Assembly (NCBI GenBank): GCA_029851945.1
Contig: JARKUZ010000091.1
Span: 1-64,000 of the forward strand
Direction: 5' to 3'
DNA: 64,000 nucleotides
Source: Terrisporobacter sp.
Lineage (GTDB): Bacteria > Bacillota_A > Clostridia > Peptostreptococcales > Peptostreptococcaceae
A program made the translations under genes and the position numbers. Positions 10,101-18,339 of the stretch are shown here, piece by piece (positions within the stretch are counted from its first letter, which is position 1; each line of letters starts with the position of its first letter). Under the pieces are notes generated by a model, which was not told the origin of the DNA, searched no databases, and saw only the letters and a program-made list of their open reading frames with translations.

Positions 10101-10711
10101 GGTTTTATTTGATTTTCAATTTCTACATATATATCATTTATTCTATCTAAGTTTTCTTTAGTATTTTTTAAGTTTCTTTCAGATTCAGTCTTTTTATATC
10201 TATATTTAGAAATACCACAAGCTTCATCAAATACTTTTCTTCTATTTACAGGATTACTACTTAAAATTTCATCAACTTTTCCCTGTTCTATGATAGAATA
10301 TCCATCTTTTCCTATACCTGTATCAAGTAAAATTTCTTTTATATCTTTTAATCTACAGCTTTTATTATTTAAATAAAATTGACTTTCACCGTTTCTATAA
10401 GCTCTTCTTTTAATAGTAACCTCGCTGTAGTCTATATTTAGTTTTCCATCACTATTATCAATAGTAAGTGATACTTCACAAAAGTTCATGGGCTTTTGAT
10501 TATCAGAACCTGCAAATATTACATCTTCTAATTTATCACCTCTAAGGCTTTTTATACTTTGTTCACCAAGTACCCACCTAACAGCATCTGATACATTACT
10601 TTTACCACTACCATTAGGTCCTACTATTGCAGTTATGCCTTCTTTAAAAATGATATCTGTTTTGTTTGGAAAAGATTTAAATCCTTTTAACTCTAATCTC
10701 TTTAAATACAA
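7163..10711 (-). CDS. smc: Chromosome segregation ATPase SMC
   Basis: 1182 aa, full length. Walker A GPNGSGKS near residue 33; a first coiled coil; a hinge around residues 510-660 (GALGQVV; GGSLTGGS); a second coiled coil; then the C-terminal signature LLSGGEKALTA and Walker B with ILDEIEAPLDD. With ScpAB it loads at parS sites and organises replicated origins. The start is TTG after AAGGGAGAG. The long Glu/Lys/Asn-rich coil makes the opposite strand full of open frames with no meaning. Rnc - radical SAM - smc - ftsY is a conserved clostridial order. Confidence 0.98.
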   Translation of the reverse strand: MYLKRLELKGFKSFPNKTDIIFKEGITAIVGPNGSGKSNVSDAVRWVLGEQSIKSLRGDKLEDVIFAGSDNQKPMNFCEVSLTIDNSDGKLNIDYSEVTIKRRAYRNGESQFYLNNKSCRLKDIKEILLDTGIGKDGYSIIEQGKVDEILSSNPVNRRKVFDEACGISKYRYKKTESERNLKNTKENLDRINDIYVEIENQIKPLYNQQLKAKKYLDLSEQLKKIEVNNYIREIQKIEKQLGEINSHFKGLHEELENIEKEKLSCEEDSNEVSIQIEEIDKAIEKATEYINSIKSVIDKKDYEINLLNQRKDTSFNKIKRNLEELDRINKSLIENKENLENILNEKSEKETSIVELKNQVREFSSKNESNKLKIESLNEKIENLKDDIIKLLNERQDVSNRLSTLNANKDNINQRNDSINEEIEETNIKLKEKEVLLEELKNKISNKKNKLGDLKNKMSNSQVKLNTLNEENKSLALKIQNNNYSLKEYISKLNVYIDMENHYEGFNRGVKEVLKNKNLRGIYGALGQVVTVPEKYEKAIEAALGAYMQNIITEDEMSAKAAINYLKHNKIGRVTFLPMNIIKSKKINNIQSKTKFIGIASDLISYEDKYRDILENILGRTIVINNIDEGIKFARETNHKYKIVTLDGEILNPGGSLTGGSLKSSGNILSRKRLINEFNEKIKNTKAENISMQEKIQLIENDIVTCKSDIEKYEAEIRDIDKKLIFNNSSYSRYEDEINSILSNIKKLEHEKTNLGSNLSYTLQKKELLEKEITEIDNKHKDNKISIEKLSEELDRENEIYENEKSEFDNLNIELTKNNEILKSFNADIERINNDIVQINEKKDFLDKENKKEEEEIQNIDEQIIIEVREKENLKHQLNDNNKSLENKRIARENLKQKLDDNNLRLKNISKQFMELKEAIFKVESRIEKLESNKESNNLKLYEDYNLTYLQAVELKDDEIDINRKILDSLKKDIKSLGNVNMDSIEEYKETKERYDFYSEQREDLQKSIEAIEEIIKDLEEHMKIQFKEEFYKINENFKYVYKRLFGGGEGNLRILDEENILESDIEITAKPPGKKMKNLNLLSGGEKALTAISILFSILLAKPTPFCILDEIEAPLDDSNIARFGEFLKELTSRTQFIAVTHRRGTMEAADYIYGVTMEQRAISKVISLSLNEAEEITDII

Positions 10712-10735
10712 ACTCGTCTCTCCCTTCCTTCAAAA

Positions 10736-11806
10736 CTATAAACTGTAAATATTAAATAACTTTTTATACATTTCTTCTGATTTAATATTTATTTCCTTAT
10801 TATTATCTAATACTATTATGAACTCATCTTCTGATAAATTTACCGGAGTAGTTTTCATATTAATATTTAGATTATCTTTAAAAAAGATTTTATTACTTCT
10901 TTTATTTCCTATCACTTTAGAAATATTTTTATTATTTGTTTTTACTTCTATTTGGCTTACAGTCTTATTTTGTATAACAAGATAATGCAAATAGTCTTTA
11001 ATCATTTCCCCTTCAACTAATTCCCTAAAAGCTGGATGATAAGGTCCATCTACAATCCCCTTTCCAAGCTGTATATCTTCTGTTGCTTGAAGTCCAACTC
11101 TTATAACATTTATGTTGTTAACATAAAATAAAACTAAAAGCTTTTTAACTATTTGAATACTTTCTTCTAATGTAAAAGGTTTATATTCCCCTCTATTTAA
11201 TAAAGTCTCAAGACCTGTGTCTTTTACTACTAATGTAGGGTATATTCTTACACAATGCGGTTTTAATTCTATAAATTTCTTCGCAGTTTCGATACATTTT
11301 TCTTCTGTATCTGAAGGTAATCCAACCATCATTTGAAGACCTAACTTTATACCTGATTCTTTTATTAAATGTGCACTACTAATTACACTTTCAATATCAT
11401 GACCTCTTGCACTGTCGTGTAATACTTTCGCATCTAAAGACTGTACACCTAGCTCTATAATACTAGCCTTATATTCTTTCAATCTATTTAGAATATCTAT
11501 ACTAATACAGTCTGGTCTAGTTGACATCCTTATATCTGATACTAAACCTTTATCAACATACTCTTTAGCCACTGATAACAACTCGTTTTGAGTTTTTTCA
11601 TCTATAGCAGTAAAGCTTCCTCCAAAAAATGCAATTTCAACACTAGCATCCTTAGATATTGTTGGTAAATACTCTTCTATAATATTTCTTGCTTCTTCAC
11701 TTGTAACATCTGTACTTACACCTGTTATTTTCTTTTGATTACAAAATATACAATCGTGTGGACATCCTCTATGAGGAACAAATATAGGAATTATTCTTTT
11801 TTTCAT
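10736..11806 (-). CDS. Elp3-like radical SAM protein
   Basis: 356 aa. The N-terminus carries the CPHDCIFC [4Fe-4S]-binding CxxxCxxC (about residues 15-22), then AFFGGSFTAI, GVQSLDAKVL and the RIYPTLVVKDT block typical of the Elp3/YtqA-like radical SAM subfamily. No acetyltransferase domain follows, so it is shorter than true Elp3. Clostridia keep it between rnc and smc. The C-terminal third (about 80 residues) is lineage-specific. A tRNA-modifying role is plausible by family resemblance but unproven. Confidence 0.85.
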   Translation of the reverse strand: MKKRIIPIFVPHRGCPHDCIFCNQKKITGVSTDVTSEEARNIIEEYLPTISKDASVEIAFFGGSFTAIDEKTQNELLSVAKEYVDKGLVSDIRMSTRPDCISIDILNRLKEYKASIIELGVQSLDAKVLHDSARGHDIESVISSAHLIKESGIKLGLQMMVGLPSDTEEKCIETAKKFIELKPHCVRIYPTLVVKDTGLETLLNRGEYKPFTLEESIQIVKKLLVLFYVNNINVIRVGLQATEDIQLGKGIVDGPYHPAFRELVEGEMIKDYLHYLVIQNKTVSQIEVKTNNKNISKVIGNKRSNKIFFKDNLNINMKTTPVNLSEDEFIIVLDNNKEINIKSEEMYKKLFNIYSL

Positions 11807-11824
11807 TCTATCTAACCTCTTATG

Positions 11825-12529
11825 TTATAAATTTTGTGATTTAAGAGCAGCTTTTGCAGCAACTTGTTCTGCATCTTTTTTACTCTTACCTTCTCCCACA
11901 CCTAAAACTTCATCATTAATTCCCACTTCCATAACAAATCTTTTATTATGGTCTGGCCCCTTTTCTTCTATTAATTTATACCAAATATTTTGCTCTCCTC
12001 TACTTTGTAAAACTTCTTGAAGGTATGTTTTATAGTCCCTAAAAATTTTACCTTTAATAGAATCCTCAATTATTTCGTCCATATATTTAAATATAAATTT
12101 TCTTGAATTTTCTATACCACCATCCAAATATATGGCAGCTATTACAGCTTCCAGTGCATCTGCTAAAATCGATATTCTCTCTCTTCCACCAGTAGCTTCT
12201 TCACCTTTACCTAGTAATAAATATTCTCCTAATTTAATTTTAGATGCTACTTCACTTAAAGATTCTTCGCATACTATATTAGCTCTTAACTTAGTCAACT
12301 CACCTTCTGGAAGATTTTTTTCTATTTTAAATAAATAATCACTTACTATTATACTTAAAACAGAATCTCCTAAAAATTCTAACCTTTCATTAAATTTATA
12401 ATTTTTATTCTCATTCGAATAAGAACTATGAGTCAAAGCTTCTAAAATATAATTTTTATTATCAAATCTATAATCAATAATTTCTTCAAATTTACTTATA
12501 TTATAAATCACTTTTTTGTTTATGTTCAT
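11825..12529 (-). CDS. rnc: Ribonuclease III
   Basis: 234 aa. The RNase III signature NERLEFLGDSVL is at about residue 47, the second acidic cluster DALEAVIAAIYLD near 120, and a C-terminal double-stranded RNA-binding domain (KKDAEQVAAKAAL). Processes rRNA precursors and double-stranded RNA. AGGAGGC precedes the ATG. First gene of the rnc - radical SAM - smc - ftsY run. Confidence 0.97.
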   Translation of the reverse strand: MNINKKVIYNISKFEEIIDYRFDNKNYILEALTHSSYSNENKNYKFNERLEFLGDSVLSIIVSDYLFKIEKNLPEGELTKLRANIVCEESLSEVASKIKLGEYLLLGKGEEATGGRERISILADALEAVIAAIYLDGGIENSRKFIFKYMDEIIEDSIKGKIFRDYKTYLQEVLQSRGEQNIWYKLIEEKGPDHNKRFVMEVGINDEVLGVGEGKSKKDAEQVAAKAALKSQNL

Positions 12530-12668
12530 TTTGCCTCCTATAATTATTTTATCACATTATAGTGTACTATTTTTCCTTAATTATTGCAAAAGAATAATAG
12601 AAAAATTGACTTTATTACTGGTATTATTAATTATTTTAATTAATATATATTAAAATACCATAATATGC

Positions 12669-12700
12669 AAAAAACCTATGGAGCAGAAAGCTTCATAGGC
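12669..12700 (-). terminator. Terminator of the acidic zinc-ribbon gene
   Basis: Minus-strand hairpin CCTATG-A-AGC, loop TTTCT, GCT-C-CATAGG, then TTTTTT. Confidence 0.85.
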
Positions 12701-12722
12701 AAAATCTTATATAATCTTCCTT

Positions 12723-13199
12723 CTATTCTTCATCATGATCTTCACAATTACATCCACAGCCACAACAGTCTTCTTCATCTTCATCTGAAGATAGTATTAT
12801 AGCTTGGCAGTTTGGACAGATAACATCTACTGAATCATCAAATAATAATTCTTCGTCTATGTCCACTAAATCGCCACAGTTAGGGCATTCCATTTCTATG
12901 TAGCTCAACTCTTCATCATCGTAGTCATCTTCATATTCATCATAATCATCTTCTTCGTCAAAGTCATCATCGTCTTCTTCATATAATATATCTTCTACAT
13001 CAGATAAATCTTCATCTACACTTTCTACATATTCTACTAGTTCATCGTAATCTTCTTGCATATCATCTAAAGTATCAGTTATGTTTTCTAATACATCGAT
13101 TATCTTACATATCATTTTGCCTTCTTTAGTTTCGCTTTTTATTTCTAAACCTTCTGCTAAACCTCTTAAGTATGCTACTTCTTCGCTTAGATATTTCAT
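12723..13199 (-). CDS. Acidic coiled-coil/zinc-ribbon protein of unknown function (CD1247-like)
   Basis: 158 aa. N-terminal helix MKYLSEEVAYLRGLAEGLEI; a second amphipathic helix; a run of about 40 residues that is almost all Asp, Glu and Tyr; then a zinc ribbon (MECPNCGDLVDID ... VICPNCQAI); and a Cys-rich tail, DCCGCGCNC, ending in HDEE. A related N-terminal domain is known from C. difficile next to efp; its job is not known. The name AraC regulator sometimes attached to such proteins has no support here: there is no helix-turn-helix. Start chosen at the second ATG, 9 nt after AGAGGGG. Zinc or iron binding by the tail is likely. Confidence 0.7.
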   Translation of the reverse strand: MKYLSEEVAYLRGLAEGLEIKSETKEGKMICKIIDVLENITDTLDDMQEDYDELVEYVESVDEDLSDVEDILYEEDDDDFDEEDDYDEYEDDYDDEELSYIEMECPNCGDLVDIDEELLFDDSVDVICPNCQAIILSSDEDEEDCCGCGCNCEDHDEE

Positions 13200-13290
13200 A
13201 AGTGAATACCCCTCTTTCATATTTATTTATAAACTAAAAGCTCATATATCATTATTATTAAGATATATAAGCTTTTTATACATTAAAATA

Positions 13291-13848
13291 TTAAACTCTT
13301 GATAAATATTCACCTGTTCTAGTGTCTATTTTTATTTTGTCACCTTCATTTATAAATAAAGGCACTTGAACTACTGCACCAGTTTCAACTGTAGCTGATT
13401 TAGTCACATTACTTGCAGTATCTCCTTTTATTCCTGGCTCAGTTTCAGTTACTTCTAACTCTGCAAAGTTTGGAGCTTCTACTTGGAATGGTTGCCCTTG
13501 GTAGAATCTTATAGTTGCTACTTCATTTTCTTTTAAGAATTTTATAGCATCTTCAACTTGCTCATAGTTTAAAGGTATTTGATCATAAGTTTCTTCATCC
13601 ATGAAGTAGTATAATTCACCATCATCATATAAGTATTGCATTTGTTTAGTTTCTATTAATGCTTTTGGGAATTTATCACTTGGATTGAAAGCTTCTTCTC
13701 TTATTGCTCCTGTTTTTAAGTTTTTGTATTTTGTTCTTACGAAAGCTGCACCTTTTCCTGGCTTAACGTGTTGGAAATCAACTATTAAACAAGGTTGACC
13801 ATCTTTTTCAAAAGTTACACCTTTTCTAAAATCACCTGCTGTTACCAT
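13291..13848 (-). CDS. efp: Translation elongation factor P
   Basis: 185 aa with three OB-like domains. The tip loop [10 protein letters not shown] (Lys at about 32) is the usual site of modification, and the C-terminal signature [17 protein letters not shown] is complete. EF-P relieves ribosomes stalled on polyproline. GGAGG lies upstream of the ATG. Isolated unit; the gene downstream has its own ribosome-binding site and terminator. Confidence 0.98.
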   Translation of the reverse strand: MVTAGDFRKGVTFEKDGQPCLIVDFQHVKPGKGAAFVRTKYKNLKTGAIREEAFNPSDKFPKALIETKQMQYLYDDGELYYFMDEETYDQIPLNYEQVEDAIKFLKENEVATIRFYQGQPFQVEAPNFAELEVTETEPGIKGDTASNVTKSATVETGAVVQVPLFINEGDKIKIDTRTGEYLSRV

Positions 13849-14136
13849 GTCTGTTCCTCCATTTTAAAAAATTTGTCATCATTATTATAGTTGATGATAT
13901 CATTGAATTTCATCCCAATCTATATCATCGCATAATTTTAAAATTAATATACAATTAGTCTATATAAATAATTGTATATTTTTACTAAAAATTATTATTT
14001 CACTCTTACTATAATATCATAAGTTTACTTAGTTAAACAAGTTTTTAACTATATCCTTTTATTATATTTTTATAATTAATCAATTTTTTATACTAATTAT
14101 GAGATACTTAAATAATGTTACTTTAGTAAAAATTAA
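13849..14136. other. Intergenic region between aroK and efp
   Basis: Very AT-rich. It must contain the efp promoter (minus strand). A TATAAT is present at about 13885-13890 on that strand but without a good -35. I see no gene, RNA or repeat in the rest. Confidence 0.5.
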
Positions 14137-14176
14137 TAAAAGCCTTCTATAATTAGAATTTATCTAGAAGGCTTTT
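14137..14176 (-). terminator. Terminator of aroK
   Basis: Perfect inverted repeat AAAAGCCTTCTA / TAGAAGGCTTTT with AT-rich loop, just past the aroK stop. The same stem is used after spo0A. Confidence 0.8.
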
Positions 14177-14184
14177 CAATATTT

Positions 14185-14802
14185 TTAAAAGCTATGATTA
14201 AGTTTACCTAATTCTTCTATTATATCTTCACAAACTTTTTCTACACTTTTATTATTAGTATCAATAATTAAATCTGCCGCACTTAAATATTTTTTGCTTC
14301 TTTTTTCCATAAGAGATGATATAAACTCTATATTCATATTATTATTTAGTATAGGTCTATCTGTACTGTATCTAACTCTTTTAAATATAGTTTTTGGACT
14401 TGCTGTAAGTAAGATTATTTTACCTTGAGTTCTCATAAGGTTTATATTTTCTTCTTTTAATACAATTCCTCCGCCACAAGAAACTATCATACTTTGTTTT
14501 TCTTTAAGCTCAATTAAAGTTCTTGTTTCACATTCTCTAAAATATTTTTCACCAAATTTATTAAAAATTTCACTAACTGTCATATTTTCTACTTTTTCAA
14601 TATGGTTATCAATATCTATTTCTTCCATTTTAATTAAAGAACTTAATAAAGATGATACAGTTGTTTTTCCTACTCCCATAAACCCTATTAAAAAAATATT
14701 ATAAGAAAATCTATTTTTAGTATTAATGTCTTTACTATCTTCTTTTATGTCTTTAAAAGCGCTTTTTAAATATTGAAATTCAATATTATTCATATTTTTC
14801 AT
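14185..14802 (-). CDS. aroK: Shikimate kinase with an N-terminal extension
   Basis: 205 aa. Walker A GFMGVGKTT at about residues 41-49, shikimate-binding DIDNHIE, CGGGIV, the lid Arg region STDRPILN, and a C-terminal IIDTNN. It phosphorylates shikimate in the fifth step to chorismate. About 35 residues precede the kinase core; they have no recognisable domain and most shikimate kinases start right at the P-loop strand. Start: ATG 5 nt after AGGGTGA, rather than the upstream GTG that overlaps that site. Own promoter and terminator. Confidence 0.93.
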   Translation of the reverse strand: MKNMNNIEFQYLKSAFKDIKEDSKDINTKNRFSYNIFLIGFMGVGKTTVSSLLSSLIKMEEIDIDNHIEKVENMTVSEIFNKFGEKYFRECETRTLIELKEKQSMIVSCGGGIVLKEENINLMRTQGKIILLTASPKTIFKRVRYSTDRPILNNNMNIEFISSLMEKRSKKYLSAADLIIDTNNKSVEKVCEDIIEELGKLNHSF

Positions 14803-14841
14803 TATATTCACCCTATTTTCTGTTTATAGTAACCACACTAA

Positions 14842-14869
14842 ATTATAGCAATTCCTTATTTTTTTTCAA
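14842..14869 (-). promoter_or_regulatory. Sigma-A promoter for aroK
   Basis: TTGAAA, 16-nt spacer, perfect TATAAT on the minus strand, about 40 nt before the aroK start. Confidence 0.65.
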
Positions 14870-14904
14870 TATAGTATCAATAATATTTGTTTTATTTTAT
14901 ACCA

Positions 14905-15156
14905 TATAATCACTTTTATTCTTATGAAGTTGAAGAATATTAAGTAATAGCTGGGTTAATTTATAAGAACTTCAGTATTGCAATAGTTCCTTGTATGAGT
15001 ATTCTTAAATTTATGAATATAAACCCTCTATGTATGGAATATCTAAACTGGGAAAGAAACTTCTATTTGGTAAATTTAAAAGATAGTTATTTATCATCTG
15101 CAGTAATACACTTTAAAAGTTTCATACTACAATCTTATGTTGAAAGTAATATTTAA
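14905..15156 (+). pseudogene. Remnant of a LysR-family regulator (effector-binding C-terminus)
   Basis: The plus-strand frame reads YEVEEY, an in-frame TAA, then VIAGLIYKNFSIAIVP and SILKFMNINPL, and finally RNFYLVNLKDSYLSSAV with FKSFI. This is the order of the last part of LysR substrate-binding domains (E-E-D, GLVA..GIAIVP, then R-x-FYLV..KD..LS..A..F). No helix-turn-helix half is present and there is a stop inside. It is a dead 3' fragment, by resemblance only. Confidence 0.65.
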
Positions 15157-15215
15157 ATTTAAAATTAATAAAATTTTGATTATTTAATTGTACTTTCATT
15201 ATAATAATTTCAGAT

Positions 15216-15250
15216 AAAATAAAATAAGCTACCTTATGAGTAGCTTATTT
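15216..15250 (-). terminator. Terminator of aroD
   Basis: 10-bp perfect stem AATAAGCTAC / GTAGCTTATT with a 7-nt loop, then TTTTATTT on the minus strand. Confidence 0.8.
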
Positions 15251-15254
15251 TTAT

Positions 15255-16016
15255 TTATAGACTATTGTTGATAATTTTAAGTACTTTATTAAGTTCTTCC
15301 ACATTTATTTGTCCGGGTGCTGATGCCTTATTTACAAATCCAAAAGTCAAACAAGAACCAAATACTTCTCCGCATAGACGACTTATAATTCCTTGACCTG
15401 CCATAGACATTGTGATTATAGGCCTAGTAGCATATTGTTCATTCATTATGACAGTTGCCTCTAATAACTCAAGTACATCTAATTTACATTTTGGCATTAC
15501 CGCTATCTTAAGTACATCTGCTCCTAAATCTTGCATTTTTCTTAAACGACTAACTATATCACTTTTTGGTGGTGTTTTATCAAAATCATGATTAGAAGCC
15601 ACAACTTTAACATTTACACTATGAGAAAATTCAATAACTTCCTTAACTTCTTCATCTCCATTGAATGCTTCTACATCCACTAAATCAATTAAGCCTGTAG
15701 ATGCTATTTCTTTATTTAAATTAACATAATCTCTTATTTCTATTGATTTCTCTCCACCGTCTTTAGAAGTACGGAATGTAAATAATAAAGGTATATCGTT
15801 TAGTTCTTCTCTTAAATCAACTAAAACATCTTTTACTTTTTCGATTTCAAAAACGCCTTCAAACCAATCAACACGCCATTCAACTATATCAACTGTAATA
15901 TATTTTAGAGATTTTGCTTGTTCAATAATGTCTTCCTTAGTAACACCTACTATAGGAACACAAATTTTAGGCATACCTTCACCTAACACTACATTTCTTA
16001 CTTTCACTGTATTCAT
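15255..16016 (-). CDS. aroD: 3-Dehydroquinate dehydratase, type I
   Basis: 253 aa, a typical class I (Schiff-base) TIM barrel. Catalytic His in VVASNHDFDKTP, Schiff-base Lys in DVLKIAVMPK, and EWRVDWFE near the N-terminus. It dehydrates 3-dehydroquinate. C-terminal SMAGQGIISR and SAPGQI are the substrate loop. GGAGGATAAAT precedes the ATG. It stands alone, flanked on both sides by degraded plus-strand genes, and aroK and aroE lie nearby. Type I enzymes serve biosynthesis but also occur in quinate/shikimate use; the sequence alone does not decide. Confidence 0.95.
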   Translation of the reverse strand: MNTVKVRNVVLGEGMPKICVPIVGVTKEDIIEQAKSLKYITVDIVEWRVDWFEGVFEIEKVKDVLVDLREELNDIPLLFTFRTSKDGGEKSIEIRDYVNLNKEIASTGLIDLVDVEAFNGDEEVKEVIEFSHSVNVKVVASNHDFDKTPPKSDIVSRLRKMQDLGADVLKIAVMPKCKLDVLELLEATVIMNEQYATRPIITMSMAGQGIISRLCGEVFGSCLTFGFVNKASAPGQINVEELNKVLKIINNSL

Positions 16017-16200
16017 ATTTATCCTCCAAATAATAAGTTACATTCTGTTAACTTATTTATATTTGAATCTCGATCTTAATAAGTTTTACAATTGTTTCAT
16101 CATAAAACACATTCCCACTCTGGAAAGGAATCGAGAATATTGAAATCTACGGTTAAATGCCTAGAGTGTTATAGCACTGAATTATATAGATTATCATATT

Positions 16201-16538
16201 AAGTGCAACACATAAATTTTGATAAAAAAATAGCTCATAAATTTATGTTCATGTTAAAGTAATAATAACGACAAAATCACTAACATAAAAGGACACAAAT
16301 TTATGAAATACAAATATCTTACCATAAATGAATGATGCTGTATAGCAAATTTCTTAGAATTGAAATGGAGTTTAAGAAAAATAGCTAAATACTTAGATAG
16401 ACATGTATCTACTATATCAAGAGAAATTCAATTAATGACAAGTACTTAGCTCATATTGATTGTAATAACTATGATAAAATTATATTGAAGATAGTTTATT
16501 TAAAGCTTGTCTATCTATATTTTAGAAAGAAAAAGTAG
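16201..16538 (+). mobile_element. Left-end remnant of an IS30-family insertion sequence
   Basis: AAGTGCAACACATAAATTTTG at 16201 looks like an IS30-family terminal repeat (quoted from memory of the family). About 100 bp later a transposase start reads MKYKYLTINE, then an in-frame TGA, then CCIANFLELKWSLRKIAKYL and DRHVSTISREI, the DNA-binding N-terminus of IS30 transposases. After that the frame shifts by -1 to NDKYLAHIDCNNYD and ends at 16538. The catalytic DDE part and the right end are absent. Inactive. Confidence 0.7.
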
Positions 16539-16752
16539 ATCTTTAGTTCTCAAGTTATAAAAAACATGAAATCAACTACGTTTAACAGTCATTACTTTTC
16601 AGCATTTAGTATTATTCCTAAAAATTTAGTTAAAACATTTACTGTAAATAGTGTAAAATAATTTCCTTGTATTACCTCCAATCAAAGATTTATAAGAACA
16701 TCTTGATAAGGAAAGTAGTAAAATAAACTCAATAACTAAAATGATATAAAAT

Positions 16753-17163
16753 ATGCCAAATTATCATGAAGATTTAACAGATAAAAAAGTTGTTATCATT
16801 GATGGAGGTGCTGTTGGACTTGATCATGTAACAAAATCTGATACGAGTCATACAATGGAAAAACACCGTGTAAATCAGCTTACTAATACTTCATTATTAG
16901 AAATTAAATCGGATTCATTCTTTGTAGAGTTAGAAAACGGAGAAAAAACTGATTTAGAATTTGATTTTGGATTTGTATGTCTTGGAATGAGAGCTAATAA
17001 TTCATTAATAAATGAACTTAGCGAAAACTTTGGTGACAATGCTGAGATTTTAAATATAGGAGACAGTTTACGTGCTAGACGTATAATATAAGGTGTATAC
17101 GAAGGAAGAAATATATTAAACACTCTAGCTCAACTTGATTATCTAAATGATAACAACTTATAA
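16753..17163 (+). pseudogene. Fragment of an NADH:flavin oxidoreductase (old yellow enzyme, BaiCD-like)
   Basis: It begins near DKKVVIIDGGAVGLD, the start of the NAD(P)-binding Rossmann part, then jumps to HRVNQLTNTSLLEIKSDSF, FDFGFVCLGMRANN and INIGDS-like/RARRII motifs of the C-terminal domain. An in-frame TAA (17089-17091) splits it from GVYEGRNIL..L, the usual last residues. The N-terminal flavin barrel is missing and an internal segment between GLD and the EKHRV block is deleted. Non-functional. Confidence 0.75.
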
Positions 17164-17330
17164 AAGTATCAATGCTAAATAAATTATTTTTATCATAAAA
17201 ATAATTATAAATTATTGTTTTTTCTTAATAAATAATGTAATTTAATATCATAGAGATATTATATTAATATCTTTAACTTGTTTTTGTTATGTGTTGTTTA
17301 AAAAATATTTATTTATGTGTGTATTCAAAA

Positions 17331-17366
17331 CAAAAATAGGATGATAAATATATCATCCTATTTTTT
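17331..17366 (-). terminator. Terminator of the pseudopilin operon
   Basis: 14-bp perfect inverted repeat AAAATAGGATGATA / TATCATCCTATTTT, loop 4 nt, T-rich on the minus strand; a few bases after the last stop codon. Confidence 0.85.
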
Positions 17367-17369
17367 ATT

Positions 17370-17897
17370 TTAAAACTTCCTTATATATGATTTAAACTCT
17401 GTTTCATACTTTTGCTTACCTTTACTTAAATAAAGCTTTATAGATATTTTATTGTTATTATTAATAATCTTTATCATGTCTACATAATCACCAATTTCAT
17501 ATCCACCAGCTTCACTTCCGCCACCATTATTCAAAGTATTTATAAATAATTTATTATTACTTTTAAAGCTGATTTCTTTATCCTTTTCATTTTTATTATA
17601 TTCATCTCTGTATCTGCATTTAATAGATTCTGCTTTTATATAAGAACAATTATCATCAAATATGGTTTTACCATTAGTGTCTCTTATACTGATTATTCCC
17701 TTGGAATTTTCCAGTAGTTTATTAATTTGAGATGAAATTTCCTCACCTTGTTCATATAGCTCAACTTTATTTTGTATCATATTTTTATAATTATTAGAAA
17801 AATATAATATATGATAAAAGCTTAATGATAAAGTCATTATTATGAATAATGATATTATACTTTCCAAAAGTAAATATCCTCTTTTTTTACTATTCAT
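17370..17897 (-). CDS. Pseudopilin/minor pilin, GspJ/PilW-like
   Basis: 175 aa. It opens with a complete class III signal: MNSKKRG then YLLLE (Gly at -1, Glu at +5), followed by a hydrophobic helix, SIISLFIIMTLSLSFYHIL. The rest is a soluble domain with a helix and beta strands, as in minor pilins of the GspJ/ComGF type. Start selected because AGAGGG precedes this ATG; it overlaps the previous gene's stop by 8 nt. Last of four overlapping or closely spaced pilin-like genes. Prepilin peptidase should cleave it; the four-gene set has no major pilin, ATPase or platform protein nearby. Confidence 0.7.
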   Translation of the reverse strand: MNSKKRGYLLLESIISLFIIMTLSLSFYHILYFSNNYKNMIQNKVELYEQGEEISSQINKLLENSKGIISIRDTNGKTIFDDNCSYIKAESIKCRYRDEYNKNEKDKEISFKSNNKLFINTLNNGGGSEAGGYEIGDYVDMIKIINNNNKISIKLYLSKGKQKYETEFKSYIRKF

Positions 17898-18318
17898 AGA
17901 TTCCCTCTTTATATAGAACTCTTCCACTTACAGGTACTATAGTTATATATTTGGATATATTATTCTTAGAAATTGTTATTGTTCCTCCACCATGTTCATA
18001 GGCTCCAGTCCTATCGAATCTAATATAACTAGAATTTTGGCCAATGGGATAACTTAATTTTGTATTCTTAGGTAAAAATATTTTTTTCTCTTCTAATGAA
18101 TTATTATGTAAACTATATCCCCATATATCATTTTCTTTTATAATTCTAATGTATGCATTATTATCAAGTATATTTTCTCGCCTTATATATCTTATATCAG
18201 AACACAATTGTTTTGCAAAAGAATCAATAATATAATTATCATTTTCATACTTTACAAAACAAAGACTTGATATTATTACTATTATACTGATACTTATTAC
18301 AAGCTCTAAACTAGTCAC
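17890..18318 (-). CDS. Pseudopilin/minor pilin, GspH/FimT-like, leader out of frame
   Basis: 142 aa from a GTG start. The N-terminus MTSLELVISISIIVIISSL is the pilin helix with Glu at +5, and SFAKQLCSDIRYIRREN followed by Asn-Ala-Tyr-Ile is the GspH/FimT pattern. A strong AAGGAGAT stands before an ATG at 18333-18335, but that frame (MKKEGM) stops after six codons. One more A in its A5 run would give MKKGRNVTSLE, a leader-bearing prepilin. As read, the GTG start gives a leaderless protein. Either a real frameshift, slippage, or a sequencing error in the A run. Confidence 0.6.
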   Translation of the reverse strand: MTSLELVISISIIVIISSLCFVKYENDNYIIDSFAKQLCSDIRYIRRENILDNNAYIRIIKENDIWGYSLHNNSLEEKKIFLPKNTKLSYPIGQNSSYIRFDRTGAYEHGGGTITISKNNISKYITIVPVSGRVLYKEGIYE

Positions 18319-18339
18319 ATTCCTTCCTTTTTCATAACT

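Noticed and set aside
15928..16143. Plus-strand frame of 71 codons at the aroD start
   Set aside because: Overlaps the aroD N-terminus on the reverse strand and then AT-rich leader DNA; no motif.
16875..17123. Minus-strand frame of 82 codons across the flavin-reductase fragment
   Set aside because: The plus strand clearly carries reductase motifs; the reverse frame is Ser/Asn-rich noise.
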